From Telmatactis stephensoni (lineage: Eukaryota; Cnidaria; Anthozoa; Actiniaria; Isophelliidae): DNA of 64,000 nucleotides. Positions 22,413-36,085 of the stretch are shown in pieces. Under the pieces are notes generated by a model that was not told the DNA's origin, did not search any database, and saw only the letters and a program-made list of their open reading frames with translations. Each line of letters begins with the position of its first letter. The first letter of the stretch is position 1. The stretch covers positions 124,001-188,000 of the forward strand of contig JALIZF010001326.1 of the NCBI GenBank assembly GCA_029948255.1. The letters are read 5' to 3'. Made by a program: the position numbers and the translations under genes.

Positions 22413-25400
22413 ATATCCAGCCTGTTTTAATGGAATAATAACTACAACTTTGAAACCCTGCTGATCGAAACGTTAAATGTTCAATTCAAACACGTCATTT
22501 CACTCAATAAATACTTTTGTCTCAGCAGAAGTGAATACGTAAATTTAAACACTATAGCGATCACAACTGAGGTGTTTTGTAATGACGCATTGTTGAAAGG
22601 GTTGCCGTTTCGGCATGGTAGTTTCTCCACATGGATAAAGTTTTCAAATGCAAAATGGCACAAACAACAGAATTAAAAGAGGCCTTTAGAAAGGGCATTA
22701 ATTAAACCAAGCTACTCGATCAGTGTCGGTGTAGTGGGCGTGTATTAGTTTACAAAATAATGGTCATAAAGACATGGAAATTGAGTAGTTACGATCATGG
22801 CAGCGCGTCCAAAACGTGAATATTTTCACGTATGAATACGTTTCTATAACGGCAAATGGCTCTTAAAACACGATCGCGTTTAATAACGATAACGATCATG
22901 GAATATAACGATGTGATCACGTTCACGTTTCGCACGATCAAATCAGAATGAATTACTATGGAAAATTTTGCATGAGAGCATGTGGGGCTCACAGGGAGAC
23001 AAAATAATTTCATCTCTATTTAGTAAGTCCATTTGATCTTGGCTAATGGTTGTAAAACCGGCATAAATATTATGATTGTTAGTTCTGGTGGAATCGGCAG
23101 TTTGTCGATTTTCTGAGGTCAGAAATTCAATCACGAGTCGATTGTCGCGACTCTGTTTTGAAAAATATTTGTTAAAGTGTTTGTTCGTAATCGATATTTG
23201 TTCGGGTTGTAATCGGATCTTCGTCGTACTAGTCCGTAATGCAATCGGTAATTAAACAAAATACTATCAACACAAATACCTAGATGTTGATAAGAGATTT
23301 AGAATAAAATTTTACTATAAAATATTGCGATAACAAATTTTATAACATAATAAACTAGAACTCAGTGAAAATGAAGAAATAAGCTAACGGGATAAGCTCA
23401 GTGAAATGTTACGTATTGTAAAAGTGTTCGTATTAAAAATGTATCCATACTATAGCTTTAGAAGTCCTTGTTTTGCGGTCACATACTCTTAAGGAGGGAA
23501 GACACTCAAAATTGACAATCTGACGTAGATATAATTCTAGAGTTGACATCTTTAACTGCATGTATACTGGGTTATTAACTTTTTGTTCGAACAGAACGAC
23601 CTCTAGGGCGGGGAACAACCTCTAGGGGTCTCGAACGTGTCCTCACTGGAAGAAGTCTTCTTTATTTCTTACATGAGCGTATTGTATTTGGTGACCAAAA
23701 GAGAAAGTTACAACGATTTCTGAAGCAGATAACGCCTCTTTAATAAGGACCATAGGAGTTGCTCGCGAAACTGTCCGTAAGGTATTTCAGTCGTATGTGC
23801 AAATTTTACTTAATGAACAAGAGAGGAAGTTATGAGACAATGTTATCAAAACTCTGTAGACTTAAGCAATCAAATGAGATCGAAATCTTTGGGATCAGTG
23901 ATAAGACGGGTAAATCCTCATTCTTTAATCGAGTCACGAATGTGACTGTTAAGCAGCACGAACTAACTATTGTACCTACATAATATTTCGATATTCATCG
24001 CTATCGCCTTTTTTAAACAGAGATTGAAAATAGGGTAATTAATGGAAAAAATAGAAGAAACGAATGAATAACAAGAATGAGAAATGATAATGTTGGTGAT
24101 ATTGTGATTAAACTATCAACACTTGAAATCCTTATTTTTCTACTCGAAGTCATCAGACCTATGTCGTCTTCAAAATATTCGTTAAAATTCATCACTTTTA
24201 AATGATATAAACGTTTTAATTTACGTTCAGTTTTCTGATTCCCATTTTAGTTCTGAAAAAAGAAAGAAAGAAAGAAAAAAACCCAACTTAAAACGCCTCT
24301 TGATTACGATCAGGAGCTGAGAATCTATCAGCGTGGGAATGGTTCCAAGAAAAGATCGTTACGGTGATTGAAAAGATATTTAGCGGCGGTGAATATTAGA
24401 GTTAGTATAGTAAAAACGCTAAAAGATGGCATTATTATTCATATCAAGAAATACTCAAAAATGATATTGTACATGTAAGAGGGAAATATGCAGTTTATAA
24501 ATATGTAGTATCAATGTCAAAAAAGCCGTTCTTCATAGCATAGCAACAAATGTTTTTTCCCCCATTACGCGGGCGATTTGAGTAGTATAACATGCATCAT
24601 ACAGTGTGCTTGTATTGATGAACTGATATCTAAAACCAGGGACCATTAAAAATAGTATCTTCTCGTGTTATATCTATGGTGTCAAGACTTTAACCTCTCA
24701 GTCTTCTCTTATGACAGCCAAGTTATCGTGACAGCGTCAATTGCTGGTTAATGTATACCCTTGAAATATCAGTCCATTTATGATGCTTTTATCCAGCAAT
24801 CTCGTTCACCAAGCTGAGAAATGTCAACGCTAAGCGTTACTGTACTATCGCAATGATGATGTAATAATCAGTATACATGATATCGAAGTGCTTTTAATTA
24901 TTCTTATATGACATTTGGCCAAAGAAATGACATTCTCTGGTGATGATGGTGATTTCTTATCGATTCTGGAAGAATCGCTCATTACCAATGACTATTTTGT
25001 CAAAAATAAAAGTGGATTCTCTAATTAATGGGTCTAATTTCTCACTAGTGTTTATTTCTCAAGATTTATTCGCGAGTACATTGTTTATGTATTTTGTGTC
25101 ACTCAATGTATTCACCAAAACTATGTTCATTTCCTTTCCTCTCTGATTAGAAACCTTGACCTCGGAACGTAAAATAATCAAGGATAAATCTGAGTAAAAC
25201 CCAGGTATCATGACATCCTGAAATTGTTAACCGCATATGTCAACAGTAATCTGTCATAAATCCGGCAATCTGATTGGCTCACAGCGCCTAAACATGGACC
25301 AATCAGAAAGCAGAATGAGAAAGGATTATCCTGAACGTATATAAATAGATTTTTCGTTTGATTTATTCAAACGAAGAAGAGTTATTCTGGTGGACTATAG

Positions 25401-27340
25401 TCTTCTGGTACATGGAGAAAGTTTTTTTGTCCAATATTTTATAAAGGCAAGTGTTTACTTATCTGTTATTGATAAATCTGATAATTTTGTTTTGCGTGTT
25501 TTTTGTTAGTAATAATCAGTATAAAAGTTAGATACCGCTGTAAGAGATATCGATAAGCTTGGTTTGAATTCTCTACTCTAATGCTTCCTGCTATCTTTTT
25601 TAGTTTTCTTCAATGGCTTTATTTCTTCCAATTTGACGATTCTGGCCTAAAAATCCTCGATGAAAAAAATATTGATATAAAAAATTATTGATGTTTCATT
25701 TTTTGTTTGCTTGTTCTGTTTTTGTTTTTGAGGTTTTCCGTTATATTTTTGATCAAAATAAAGATCAGAATGCAAACCGCCCCGAAGGGACGTTGACCTA
25801 TGTAGTCGAAGTCAACTATATATTCTAAGCCTAGCAGATGGATAGAAAATGAGCTCCTTTATACTGAGAAAAAAAAAACACTTTTTCTTCCCACTTTCTT
25901 CCGCTATCTTACCCAGCTTATACTTTGTCGGTATCTAGGTATTCATTTCGTCTAGAATTATTAATTAATGGCTTATTTTTCTTTTTTTGTGATGATATTC
26001 TTCAATAATTCACAAAGTTTTGGGAATTTTAGACTTCTAGTTGATAATATTTCGCTTCAGGAATTTTAAGGATTTTTACTGAAAGCTGAATTTTCTTTGA
26101 TTTTCCAATGATTTTTTGGTGACAACTTCAACTGATAACTGATATCATGCTGTTCAAATACAGTTTTAAGATGCACAGATAGAACGATGAAATTTACTCT
26201 AGAACTTAAAAAATTGTCTTTGTTCCTCCTGAAAAGCTGTCATTGTTTTTATTTCATCTATTCACATACACCTTGACTCTCATAAAACAAGTGTTCGACT
26301 TCCCGTCGTTCAGTTTTGTTGGAACCTCGTAATGGTTTGACAAAAATATTTTTCCGGCAAAGTTCTGAGCCAATTTCAGAGTCATAAGAAGATAGCTCGA
26401 CAATCGATTTAAAAACTCTTTATTCACAATTTTTTGTGCATCAACCACTGATATTGGGGTTCAAAATGATATCAAGAGACGGAAGAGAAAAAATTGTGTG
26501 AATCAAGTCGACCAGCGACTTATTAAAAACTGCCTCGAGGTTTCCAGGGAAACACTTGTACATGACGAATTTACTTTCTCTAGACTTTTGTAAGGTCAGT
26601 GTTATATATCTACCCGTGTAAAATTCTTTATTGTATACATTATTTTTTTAAATTTCAGTTCTTCACTTGTAGTTCAACGCAAATCCGATGTTTTTGAATC
26701 TGACTTTTAACTGTATTAAATATGTACCTTTTCGGAAAGTGATCACGAAAACATAAAGCATATAAAAATTTCAATAAGATACAAATGCAAGAATATGTCT
26801 TTGAAGTATGGATTGCGTAAGGCATGTTTTACGTGATCTGCGAGAAGATTGCATGCTATCGAACGAAGAAATCTAAGTCGGCACTCAAGTTATTCAATAC
26901 TTGTAGCAAGTGAAATTTCTGGTAATCAACCATATTACTACGTTAAATGACAACCGCAACCAATGAACCAGTCTACCAACCACCCACATAATCCATACTA
27001 GACTACTTCTCTGAACACCCATCAAACTAACAAGATTTCAGCATCTTACAAAGATCGCCGGCTTTTAAAGAATATTTAAACAAGAAATGACATCATCACT
27101 AATATGTATAAGAAATAATTGACACAGAAGGGATTTGGCACTTAGGGTGAGAGTTTTCCTAAGTCAGAATATCTTGAATTATTTCGAAAACGTGTGACCA
27201 CAAGAATCAATTGCAAAGACGATACGGTTTGTAAGGTGTAGCCTGTAGAACCCAACTATCTAGAATTCTAGCAGAAAGGTATTATAACATCGACAGTGTT
27301 AAGGATGGGGTTAGTAGGGGTTTAGTTAGCCATAATGGAA
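22413..27340. other. Long non-coding stretch
   Basis: AT-rich. Open frames are at most about 75 codons with no recognisable motif. An inverted CCAATCAG pair lies at about 25267-25306, which could be the remnant of a small element. No gene supported. Confidence 0.5.
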
Positions 27341-27345
27341 AGAAA

Positions 27346-27530
27346 ACTCAAAGAAAGAAAGAAAGAAGGAAGGAAGGAAAAAGGATGAAAGAAACAAAGA
27401 AACAAAGAAAGAGGAAAGAAGGAAAGAAAGATCGAAAAAAGGAAAGAGTGAAAGAAAGAAAGGAAGAAGAAAAGAAGGAAAGAAAGGAAGAAGAAAGAAA
27501 AAAGGAAAGAAAGTAAAGGAAAGAAAAGAA
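27346..27530. repeat. Purine-rich GAAA/GGAA repeat
   Basis: Imperfect AAAGAAAGGAAG units. The minus-strand frame is Phe/Leu/Ser low complexity. Confidence 0.9.
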
Positions 27531-28285
27531 ACATTTGGACTTCTATTTTACTTTACTCTAAGACAACGTCGGAACTGACCTAGGATAATATTCTTACAAT
27601 CGCAAATCGCTCTCCTTAAAGTAGGAAAACTGTTCAGATAAGCAAGATTGTTGATATTAAATACTACTTTATGTCGGATGTTGCAATAACGACAGTATCT
27701 TAAGATAGCTTTCGAAATCGTATAAGATAACCAGTGCCGACTCAGTCTGTGGGGACGGCTAATATTAAAGTTATACTATAAGCAACTCCTGGGTTATCCC
27801 GCCTTCAGTCTCAGATCCTCCAAGGTATTCTTCTAGCCACTGTGGTACTGATGATGATATGCAGCGGAATCAAAAAAGCTAATATTGTAACTTTTAAATA
27901 TATAAAAAGTAGAAATAGTACCTGACAATCACTAATAATTATGTATTGGTTTTTGTTTTGTGGCTTAGTATTTTATTCTCAAATCATTTCGTAAGCCGAA
28001 CAAAGTCAAAAGCCGAACAAAGAATTCCGCAATCCGTCATAGCTGTGGGACTGGACACCGATTTCCGATTTTAATTTAACTGAAGATTCCGACCTGAATT
28101 GATTTTTTCTCTAGTTATAGTTATTCATTAAAACTTGTCGCTGTATGTTGTTGCGCACATTTCATTTGACTCGTTGAAAGGCACAGCAAACTGCACGTTC
28201 ATGTCACGTGACTTCAACGGCACGTCATGGCATAGAGCAGATTTCGTACGACTTGGAAAACGGCACGGTTTTTATAGCCATTACG

Positions 28286-28605
28286 ACACTGACACGGTCA
28301 CGGTACGGCGCGATACGGTCACAGCACGTTTATTGCACGTTCTCTCAACGTTTTTTGACACGGTCACGGCACGTTTGTAATTTATGACAGTAACGGCAAG
28401 CAGGAGCCCATGCGGCAAGTTTATAACACGTTTATTACACGGTTACGGCACGTTTATAACACGGTCACGACAAATTTAATACACGGTCACGGCACGTTTA
28501 TGAAACGATCACGGCACGTTTATTACACGGTCACGGTAACGTTTTAACACAGTCACAATACGTTTATGACACGATCACGGCAAATTTAATACACGGTCAC
28601 GGGAA
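28286..28605. repeat. 22-bp minisatellite (CACGGTCACGGCACGTTTAT core)
   Basis: At least eight consecutive 22-base units follow a less regular first half. Variants change ACGTTTAT to AAATTTAA in alternate copies. Confidence 0.88.
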
Positions 28606-29329
28606 GGAATCAGTTTTTAGAAAACATGTACAATTGTAGTAAGTGTTTTCCTAGCAATATAGGGACAAAATTACCAGTTGCAAGAGACACTTCATGAAAA
28701 GGTAACACAGGCTTAACTTCTCAAGGTCGGTTAGTGAACCTCATGCAAGCCGTGTATCTGCAAAACGCTAATTTGTAAGTCTAATTTGTATCCTGGCAAC
28801 CACTTGAAACAAATCAGTAAAAGCCTGGGGTTCTTAGCAGTGAAACCGCTGACTACGTATAACTCATTGGTTCATCTCGCTCGTTAAAATGAAATCCAGC
28901 TCGAATTAGAGGTTTTGAGAATGGCTGCAAAGAAAAGCACACAGAGTATTTTTTATGTACGTAGTTAGTGTTATTAGTTAGGGAGTTCTTAATTAAAAAT
29001 CTCCTCTGTACTATTCTCCAAAGCACTATTTTTGGTATATGCTTTTGTAAACCCCTTTTTCAGTGCGAGCAAAATTAAAGTACACACTATTTCTTTTCCA
29101 TTTCCCTCTTCATGTTCAATAACCAGTCTCTAATTGTCCAGAACCTTGATAAAAGTACGTTTCGATCCGTTTGAGAAAGTGCAACTCCACCTCTCAAAGC
29201 CATGAAGTCTATATTTCAAAGTAGCAGCTATAAATTATTCTCGAATATATAGTTACAAATCTGCGCATGCGTGGACATAAGCATACGCATACGCAGCAAA
29301 GCATACGCAGGCAGAGACTGTGATGATCC

Positions 29330-29600
29330 TCTCTCTAGGGTTGATCATACCCTAGGCCACTGGCTTGGCCTGAGGTGCTGCAATACAACCTCACTCTCCA
29401 GGGGAGATACACAACACTCCCCGAGGCCGCCGAGGGGTGCTCCAAAGGAGGTGGCAAAGAGGGGTGATAATGTTTACTCTAGGGCTGATAATCCCCTAGG
29501 CCACTTGCTTGGCCTGAGGTGCAACACAACTTCTCTCCAGGGGAGATACACACACTCCCCGAGGCCGCCTCATCCCCTCCAAGGGGTGATAATCCCTTTA
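29330..29600. repeat. 144-bp tandem duplication with internal palindromes
   Basis: CTAGGG at 29335 and 29479, and TAGGCCAC at 29353 and 29497, give a 144-base period. Each copy contains AGGCCACTGGCTTGGCCT and CCAGGGGAGATACACA. The plus frame spanning it is a repeat translation. Confidence 0.85.
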
Positions 29601-30450
29601 GTTACCCATTAACCATACGATACTAGAAATTGTAGAGTTATTTTTAACTTAATGGACCAATAACCACAAAGAGCTAATATCATATGGTAAACTTCAAAAC
29701 TACAACTTGATCCCACCACATGGGTTTAGAAAATGACCCTATTACCGTGGAAGCGTTAGTTCAGCGACCAAGAAGCCCTTATGTTTCCTTCATTTCTAAG
29801 TGCGGTTTCAAGTGCAAAAGGTGTTGTTAGAATACTCTAGAATTACATTGGTTAAAACAATGTTTATGCAGTTTGTAAATCTTGCGTTTCTATGGATACG
29901 CTATAGTTAAAAAAAGGTTTAGTGCACGTACAAATATTCAGGTATTACAAAATGCGACAATAATTACAAAGTCTGACGGCATAGACTCGATTACGAAACA
30001 TTAATGCACATAGTGATTGTATCACTCAAGTACCCAATGCGTAACGTAACGTAATTCTCGACGGCTTTTTTGTAAGCCCAGGAGATATGTATACACCATT
30101 TACGTGCTCGACGGTTAAATCTTGCGTTTCTATGGTTACACTCTGGTAAAAAATTACGGTGCGTCGTGATCATCCAGATTTTTCCGAGAAGTTCAGTGCA
30201 CGTACAACAGAAATGGACTGTATTTACTATATTCATTCCAAACATTATAGACTATGCTATCATATATTCTATCTATATCAATAGTTCGATCGTGTAAATG
30301 TAAGCCTTTATCATTCATGTGCCAACCAGAGAGCGACTGGTGACTGTTTAAACAAAGCAACTTGAGAAGAGTTATTGTAAATGGTTGACACATTAGAATT
30401 ACAATGTGGTTATAGTAAATGAGGTTCATCTGTTGTGGTAGCTGTTGTTG
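29601..30450. other. Non-coding stretch
   Basis: AATCTTGCGTTTCTATGG occurs twice, near 29877 and 30117, with similar flanks. No gene seen. Confidence 0.5.
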
Positions 30451-30519
30451 ACAATGATGATGATGATAATAATGATGATGATGATGATGATGATGATGAT
30501 AATGATGATGATGATGATT
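30451..30519. repeat. (GAT)n microsatellite
   Basis: GATGATGAT with AAT interruptions. The minus frame is a polyhistidine artefact. Confidence 0.95.
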
Positions 30520-33500
30520 ATGTTCTATCAGACCTAACCTATTTTTAATTTTCCTTCTAAACAATTTCCCTTCCCAAGCTTCCTCTTGGCCGTAAATCCC
30601 ACAATACCCTTCAAGCGCTACCACAGGAAGCCCGACGCGAAAGTATTCGGGCCAACACACGGACCCAAGTTATATTTCAAAACACTCTTTTAATTTTCAC
30701 CCAAACGAGTAAAGCAAAACACTTTATACTTGTTCATTTGTTTACATATAACGCTCACATTGATCGATGCTAAGCATAAAGGAAAAGCAAAACACAAACT
30801 CAAAAAGGATGTGATTAAACTGAAAATCTAAGTTCTTTGAATTTGTAAGATACAGGAAATTCGAAAAGTGGCGGTCCAGCAAATTAAAGGAAACACTGAA
30901 TCAGCACCCAGCTGATAACTTATATTTTTGCATTCATTTAGGCTTTAAAAGGAACTGGCTAGAAAGCTGTAAACAACCAACCGGCGTCTTATCTTATACC
31001 TCAAGAATTTAGTTCAAGAGAAGGAGGTAGGAACTTAGATAATTATCTGATTTAAATCATTTAACTAATTTTGTGGAATTGATTGACTTCACTTCAAATG
31101 GCCTGGAGAACTCTGAAACCAAATTAAAGGGGGGAAAGAAACAGATAGAAAAGCAAACTAGTGTTTTTATCGTTGTAAAATTAAGGAGGATTGGAGTATA
31201 TTGAATCCTTTGTTGTTCTCAAATTATTTTTCTTTGTGCTGCAACACGATGTAGCTTTTTTTTACTCAATGTGTTATTACAAAAACATTTTTTTTACAAC
31301 ACAGAATAGAATTTTTTTTACAATATATATAAATTCTAGAATTTTTTTACAATAGCGATTTCTTTTACAATAGAGCGGGGATTTGCACACTTACATATAG
31401 TGATGATTTTTTACATAGATAACTTATAAATTACAATTGGATTAAAGATAGTTATTCATTATCAGGATAATTCACAATTGAATGTTCAAGAAATATGATA
31501 AATTACACTTATACTTCTTAAAAAGAAGTGCAGCTATTAATGAATATTGCGTGATGGACAAAAAAGGGAGCATACAAAATAGAAAAAGAAACAAAAAAGA
31601 AACCAAAAGGAAAAAAAAAAATAACCTAAAAAGGGGAGATACATGCAGATTTAGTTTTTGTCATCCATCACCTCCGTGCCAGTCAGTCAAAAACATTATT
31701 TTTTGATTTCAGGATTTTGTTATTTTTCCCCACTTGCCCAAATGTTTGGGTAATTTGCCTTTTTTTGTGGCCACAAGGAATTCCATTCTTTCATAATGTC
31801 ATTAAGATTTTAAAACATCGGTAGTGATGGAATTCTTTTTCTTTTTCACGTAACACGCTGTATCTGATTTCAGCACAATTTTCACATAATCTTGTTGTAA
31901 GCAAATCAATGAGGAGAGGAGTATTAATTTATAATTTGCATTATAGCCTCGAATGTAATGTTCTAACCTGTTCAAAAGCCGTACGGGAAAAAGTAGACTC
32001 CATTAAGGGTCAGTTTCCTTCGAAAAAGAAAGAGAAAAAGAAAGGAAGAAAGAAAGGAGAAAAAAATAAATGGAAAGGAGTGGCCTACTTTTTCAAACTC
32101 GTAAATATTTGACCTCGGAAAACGGAATAAAAACGAAATGACTAAGACAACAGAGAAATTATATGAGAAAAATATGATATACAGTCGATTACAGAAAGGT
32201 TGTAGTATAAGTTTAAACAAATATCTAATTTATTTATGAGATGCAATTTGTAAATAAGGATTCCTTTTGTGATACCTGAGAGTTGAGAAGGACTATTATA
32301 TTTTGGCAATCATTGCATGCAAGCAATGCTAGACCTAAGCAGTATTTGGGTTTTTTGTATCTCATGAGATATTTGTATAGAATTGTATAAAAATTGTATA
32401 AATGTACACCACAACCTTTCTGCAATCCACAGTATATAGAAAATGTAAATATGGTAAAATATATAGAAATATTGAAATAGAAAATGACATTAAAACAAAT
32501 AAAAATAAAAACAGAGAAAATTCAGAGGTAAAAAATTCCCTAAAAAAATCAGAAGTAAAGCTGAGTCCGAAAAAAATTATGCAGTCGATCCAGAAGTTTT
32601 GGCACTTAGAGCGATACATCTTATTTCAAAGTATTCTTTCCTCAATATTCAAAAATCAAAAGTTAAATATAATAAACTCCAACAAGCTTTTAAAAAGTTG
32701 TCCTTTTCCCCAGGATGTTTTCTTTACTGATATCATGCCGATATTCAATATAAAGTCAGCTAACTTTTGCTCATTTTTCACTAATTGATGGACTCTGGTG
32801 AAGCAGGCTGTCCTTGACCGGATCCCTGGTTTAAAAACCACTTTACATTAGCGATTCATCTCTTGCGTTCGGAAAATGTTGGTTCCTAATGGAAGTTCGC
32901 TTGTGTTAACTGCGTTCCTTATGAATGTTTACGATTAGAAAACATCTCTTGTAATTAAATCATTTGGACGTCCAAGTTCATTTGAAAAAAAAAAAAGAGA
33001 AAAAAAAGCCCAACTTAATTGCCTGCGGTGAAAAACAAGTTAAGAAAAGAATAAAGAACACCGCCTGACAATTTAGAAATTTTGCAGGAAATTGTGTCAG
33101 TTTTGAAGGCTTTGTTTGTCGAAAAGAGTTTGCCAGGGGACGCGCGCAATGCATCATGGATAAATAAGAAATTGTGTCCTATATATGGTCAAGACATGGC
33201 GAATTGAGTTGTGTAGTTTTTAACTCGTGGATATGCGAAGCATAGAAACGAGTTATTGTGGGGACTCGATGTCATGGGCTCACTCAGATGTTAGCAATCC
33301 CACAATCCCTGCAGGCCGGCAATTTCCCACAATTCCCGCAGGCCGGCGATTTCGTCGCGACTAGAAGTTCGTTTTTCGGTCGTGAATTGGCTAATGTTGT
33401 TGTCTTTTCTACTCATATTATTGAACCTTTTTCGATCATATAATTACGCGAGTAAATGTTAAAATAATTAAAGAGCAAACGAAAACATTTTGAGTACGAA

Positions 33501-34289
33501 TTGCCGCCTGAAACATAGCCTGAAACTGGCCGTGAGTCGAGCCGCTAGTTCGTGTTTGTACTCTATCAGCACAAGAGAGAATGTTGAAATAAGCAGGAAA
33601 CGAAACGGCACTGATCTGACTCGACTTTCAATCTTTATATTATTATTATTTGATCAAAATGCAAACACGTTTCATTTTCTTCACCGTGACCTTTGACGAG
33701 TCAGCTACTTTAGGCAAAACTTGTGTACTAACTTGGCCAAAATAACTCAGTGGATCTAATTGACATTTTGTAAAATCTATAGTGTAATTGAATGACTGTG
33801 GACTTTGAGACGCAAATTGTAACAAATACCTCAGATACTGATAAAATGAGAGATTTATATAAATGAAATTGTATTTATCATTCTTTTGATCTAAAGTGTC
33901 GTACGGTAGACAATGCGGCGGCTTTGACCGTAATGCAACGTACAATGAGTCTGATGCAACATCACGCAATACAGGACACCAATTTCACTCCAAAAAGCGT
34001 CTAGTATTTATCAGTTTATCATACGTCTTCCGCAATGAATTCAAGTTTTGGCCGTCATGCACGCTACAGTGAGTCTGATGTAACGCTCCATATCAAAGCA
34101 AATCCTGAAACTATAACATCGCCTTCACCACTATACACGAGTTCTCCACAGGGAGCCTTTGATTCTAATTACTGTTGACAGTTTTAACGATATTTATAAT
34201 TACACACAGCTACAGTAGGCATTTTCAACTCAAATTGATACAACTAGTTTGAAGAAGTAGTTTTGATCAAAGTGACTTAGCACTGAGTT
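30520..34289. other. Long non-coding stretch
   Basis: AT-rich, with several T and A runs (31.2-31.4, 32.98 kb) and a short direct repeat of CCCGCAGGCCGGCGATTT type at 33300-33355. No gene supported. Confidence 0.5.
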
Positions 34290-34936
34290 TTGTCTGTTTG
34301 TCTGTCTGACTAACTGACTGAGGCACTGAAGACTGATTTAATTGACAGATCAACAGACTGACTGATTGACCGACTGACTGACAGACTATTAGACTGACCG
34401 ACTGACTGGCTGACTGACTGACTGACAGACTATTGTCTGAGTGTTTGACTGACTGAGTGTTTGACTGACTGACTTACTGACTGATTCACTGACTCACTGA
34501 CTGACTGTTTGACTGTTTGACTTATGACTCACTGACTGACTGACTGACTGACTGACTGACTGACTGACTGACTGACTGACCGACTGACTGACTGTTTGGC
34601 TGACTGACTGACTGACTGACTGTTTGACTGACTGACTGACTGACTGACTGACTGACTGTTTGACTGACTGACTGACTGACTGACTGACTGACGACGACTG
34701 ACCGAATGACTGACTGACTGACAAACTGACTGACTGTTTGACTTATGACCTACTCATGACCGACTGACTGGCCGACTGACTGACCGACTGACTGACTGAC
34801 CGACTGACTGACCGACTGACTGACCGACTGACTGACTGACAAACTGACTGACTGTTTGACTTTATATGACTGACTGACTGACTGGCCGACTGACTGACCG
34901 ACTGACTGAACGACTGACTGACTGACCGACAGACTA
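34290..34936. repeat. (ACTG)n microsatellite, about 650 bp
   Basis: Long GACT/CTGA tetranucleotide array with ACCG and GTTT variants. The minus frame SQSV repeat is a translation artefact. Confidence 0.97.
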
Positions 34937-35472
34937 ACTATTTCATAATTCTATTCAGTGTTTCTTTATGATTTTTTTACTGTTTATTTGCCTGTGTCGT
35001 CTCCAGGCTGAAGATGAAATAACATGAGTTTTAGCAAAGAAAAAAAAATTTCTTCAATTAAAAAATGCTTTAGTTCTATTGATTTTTAATTTCATTTTTT
35101 ATTCCAGATCCCGCGGCCTCTGTGATCTGCAATATCATTTCTTAACCTAAAGGCACTTATTTACAAAAGTAGCTGCTTCACGTAACATAGATTGTACTAT
35201 TTTAACAGCTAAATTGAAAATATTGAAAATAATATCGAAAATATTAGTTAAAATGGGTTGATAAAAGCAGTTAGAGACGAAAATACTGCCGCTCAAGAAT
35301 ACACTCCCCTCACTTTTGACGCTGGCACACGAAAGCCGCCAGGAGAAGGAGTGTCAGTTTTATAATCAACAAACATTAATTTATTTGTTGACAAAGTTTT
35401 GGTTGGCCAACAAAATACACTATTTGAAGAAATAGGAATCAAGCATTCTCCGGAGAATGTAGAGAAAAAAGA

Positions 35473-35541
35473 TGGCCGCCATGTTGGTGGTCTTGACATA
35501 AGAAAATCATATCGAGATAAAAACCACCAACATGTCTGCCA
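35473..35541. mobile_element. Hairpin with GCCATGTTGGTGGT arms
   Basis: ATGGCCGCCATGTTGGTGGT (about 35473-35492) pairs with ACCACCAACATGTCTGCCAT (about 35522-35541) with two mismatches around a loop of roughly 30 bases. MITE-like. Confidence 0.55.
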
Positions 35542-35824
35542 TATGTCTTTTGTTCAATTTACTTTCCTGGGAATGGTTGTGGTCCTCTAGAAAGGCAGTG
35601 ATTTCGCTTGGACATACAGTCTCAAGCTGTATAATAGGCTGTACAATAGACTGCTATCACGTGACCAAGATCTTCACCATCACAAAACAAAACCAATTAC
35701 TGAATGAAGGAATTCAAAACGTCTAAACCAAGACTAAACTAGACTCTATAAAGGTATCCTTTTCCTTTAAATCATTATGAAAGAGTCCGAAAATGGTTTC
35801 TTTATCGAAATGCAATCTACACCC

Positions 35825-36085
35825 ATTTGTAAAAACACTGACCCCAGCTCCAAAATCGTCGAAGCCGAGACCGAAATGGTTTCTGGGTACACCAGTAATC
35901 GGTATGGATATGTTGTATCTATGAATTCACTACATAATCAAATTTAGAATACCAAGAATTTATCTCAGTCGCTGTTAGAAACGTCCACGTCCACGCGCTT
36001 CTTTAATACCATATTTAATATCAACAGATATCCCAGTGTTCATTTCGGTCTCAACTAGGTTTTGAAGAGTCCATGTTTGTGTAGA
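35825..36085 (-). mobile_element. MITE, inverted copy of 19.7 kb
   Basis: On the minus strand it matches 19705-19985: CACAAACATGGAC end, GAAATGAACACTGGGATAT, AAAGAAGCGCGTGGACGT, AGCGACTGAGATAAATTCTT and ACTGGTGTACCCAGAAACCA, in the same order. Confidence 0.72.

Noticed and set aside
29271..29612. 113-codon plus frame with Arg/Pro
   Set aside because: Covers the 144-bp tandem duplication. The repeat explains the open frame.
30193..30660. 155-codon minus frame with polyhistidine
   Set aside because: The histidine run is the GAT microsatellite. The flanks have no recognisable domain.
34494..34724. Minus frame of SQSV repeats
   Set aside because: ACTG microsatellite translation.
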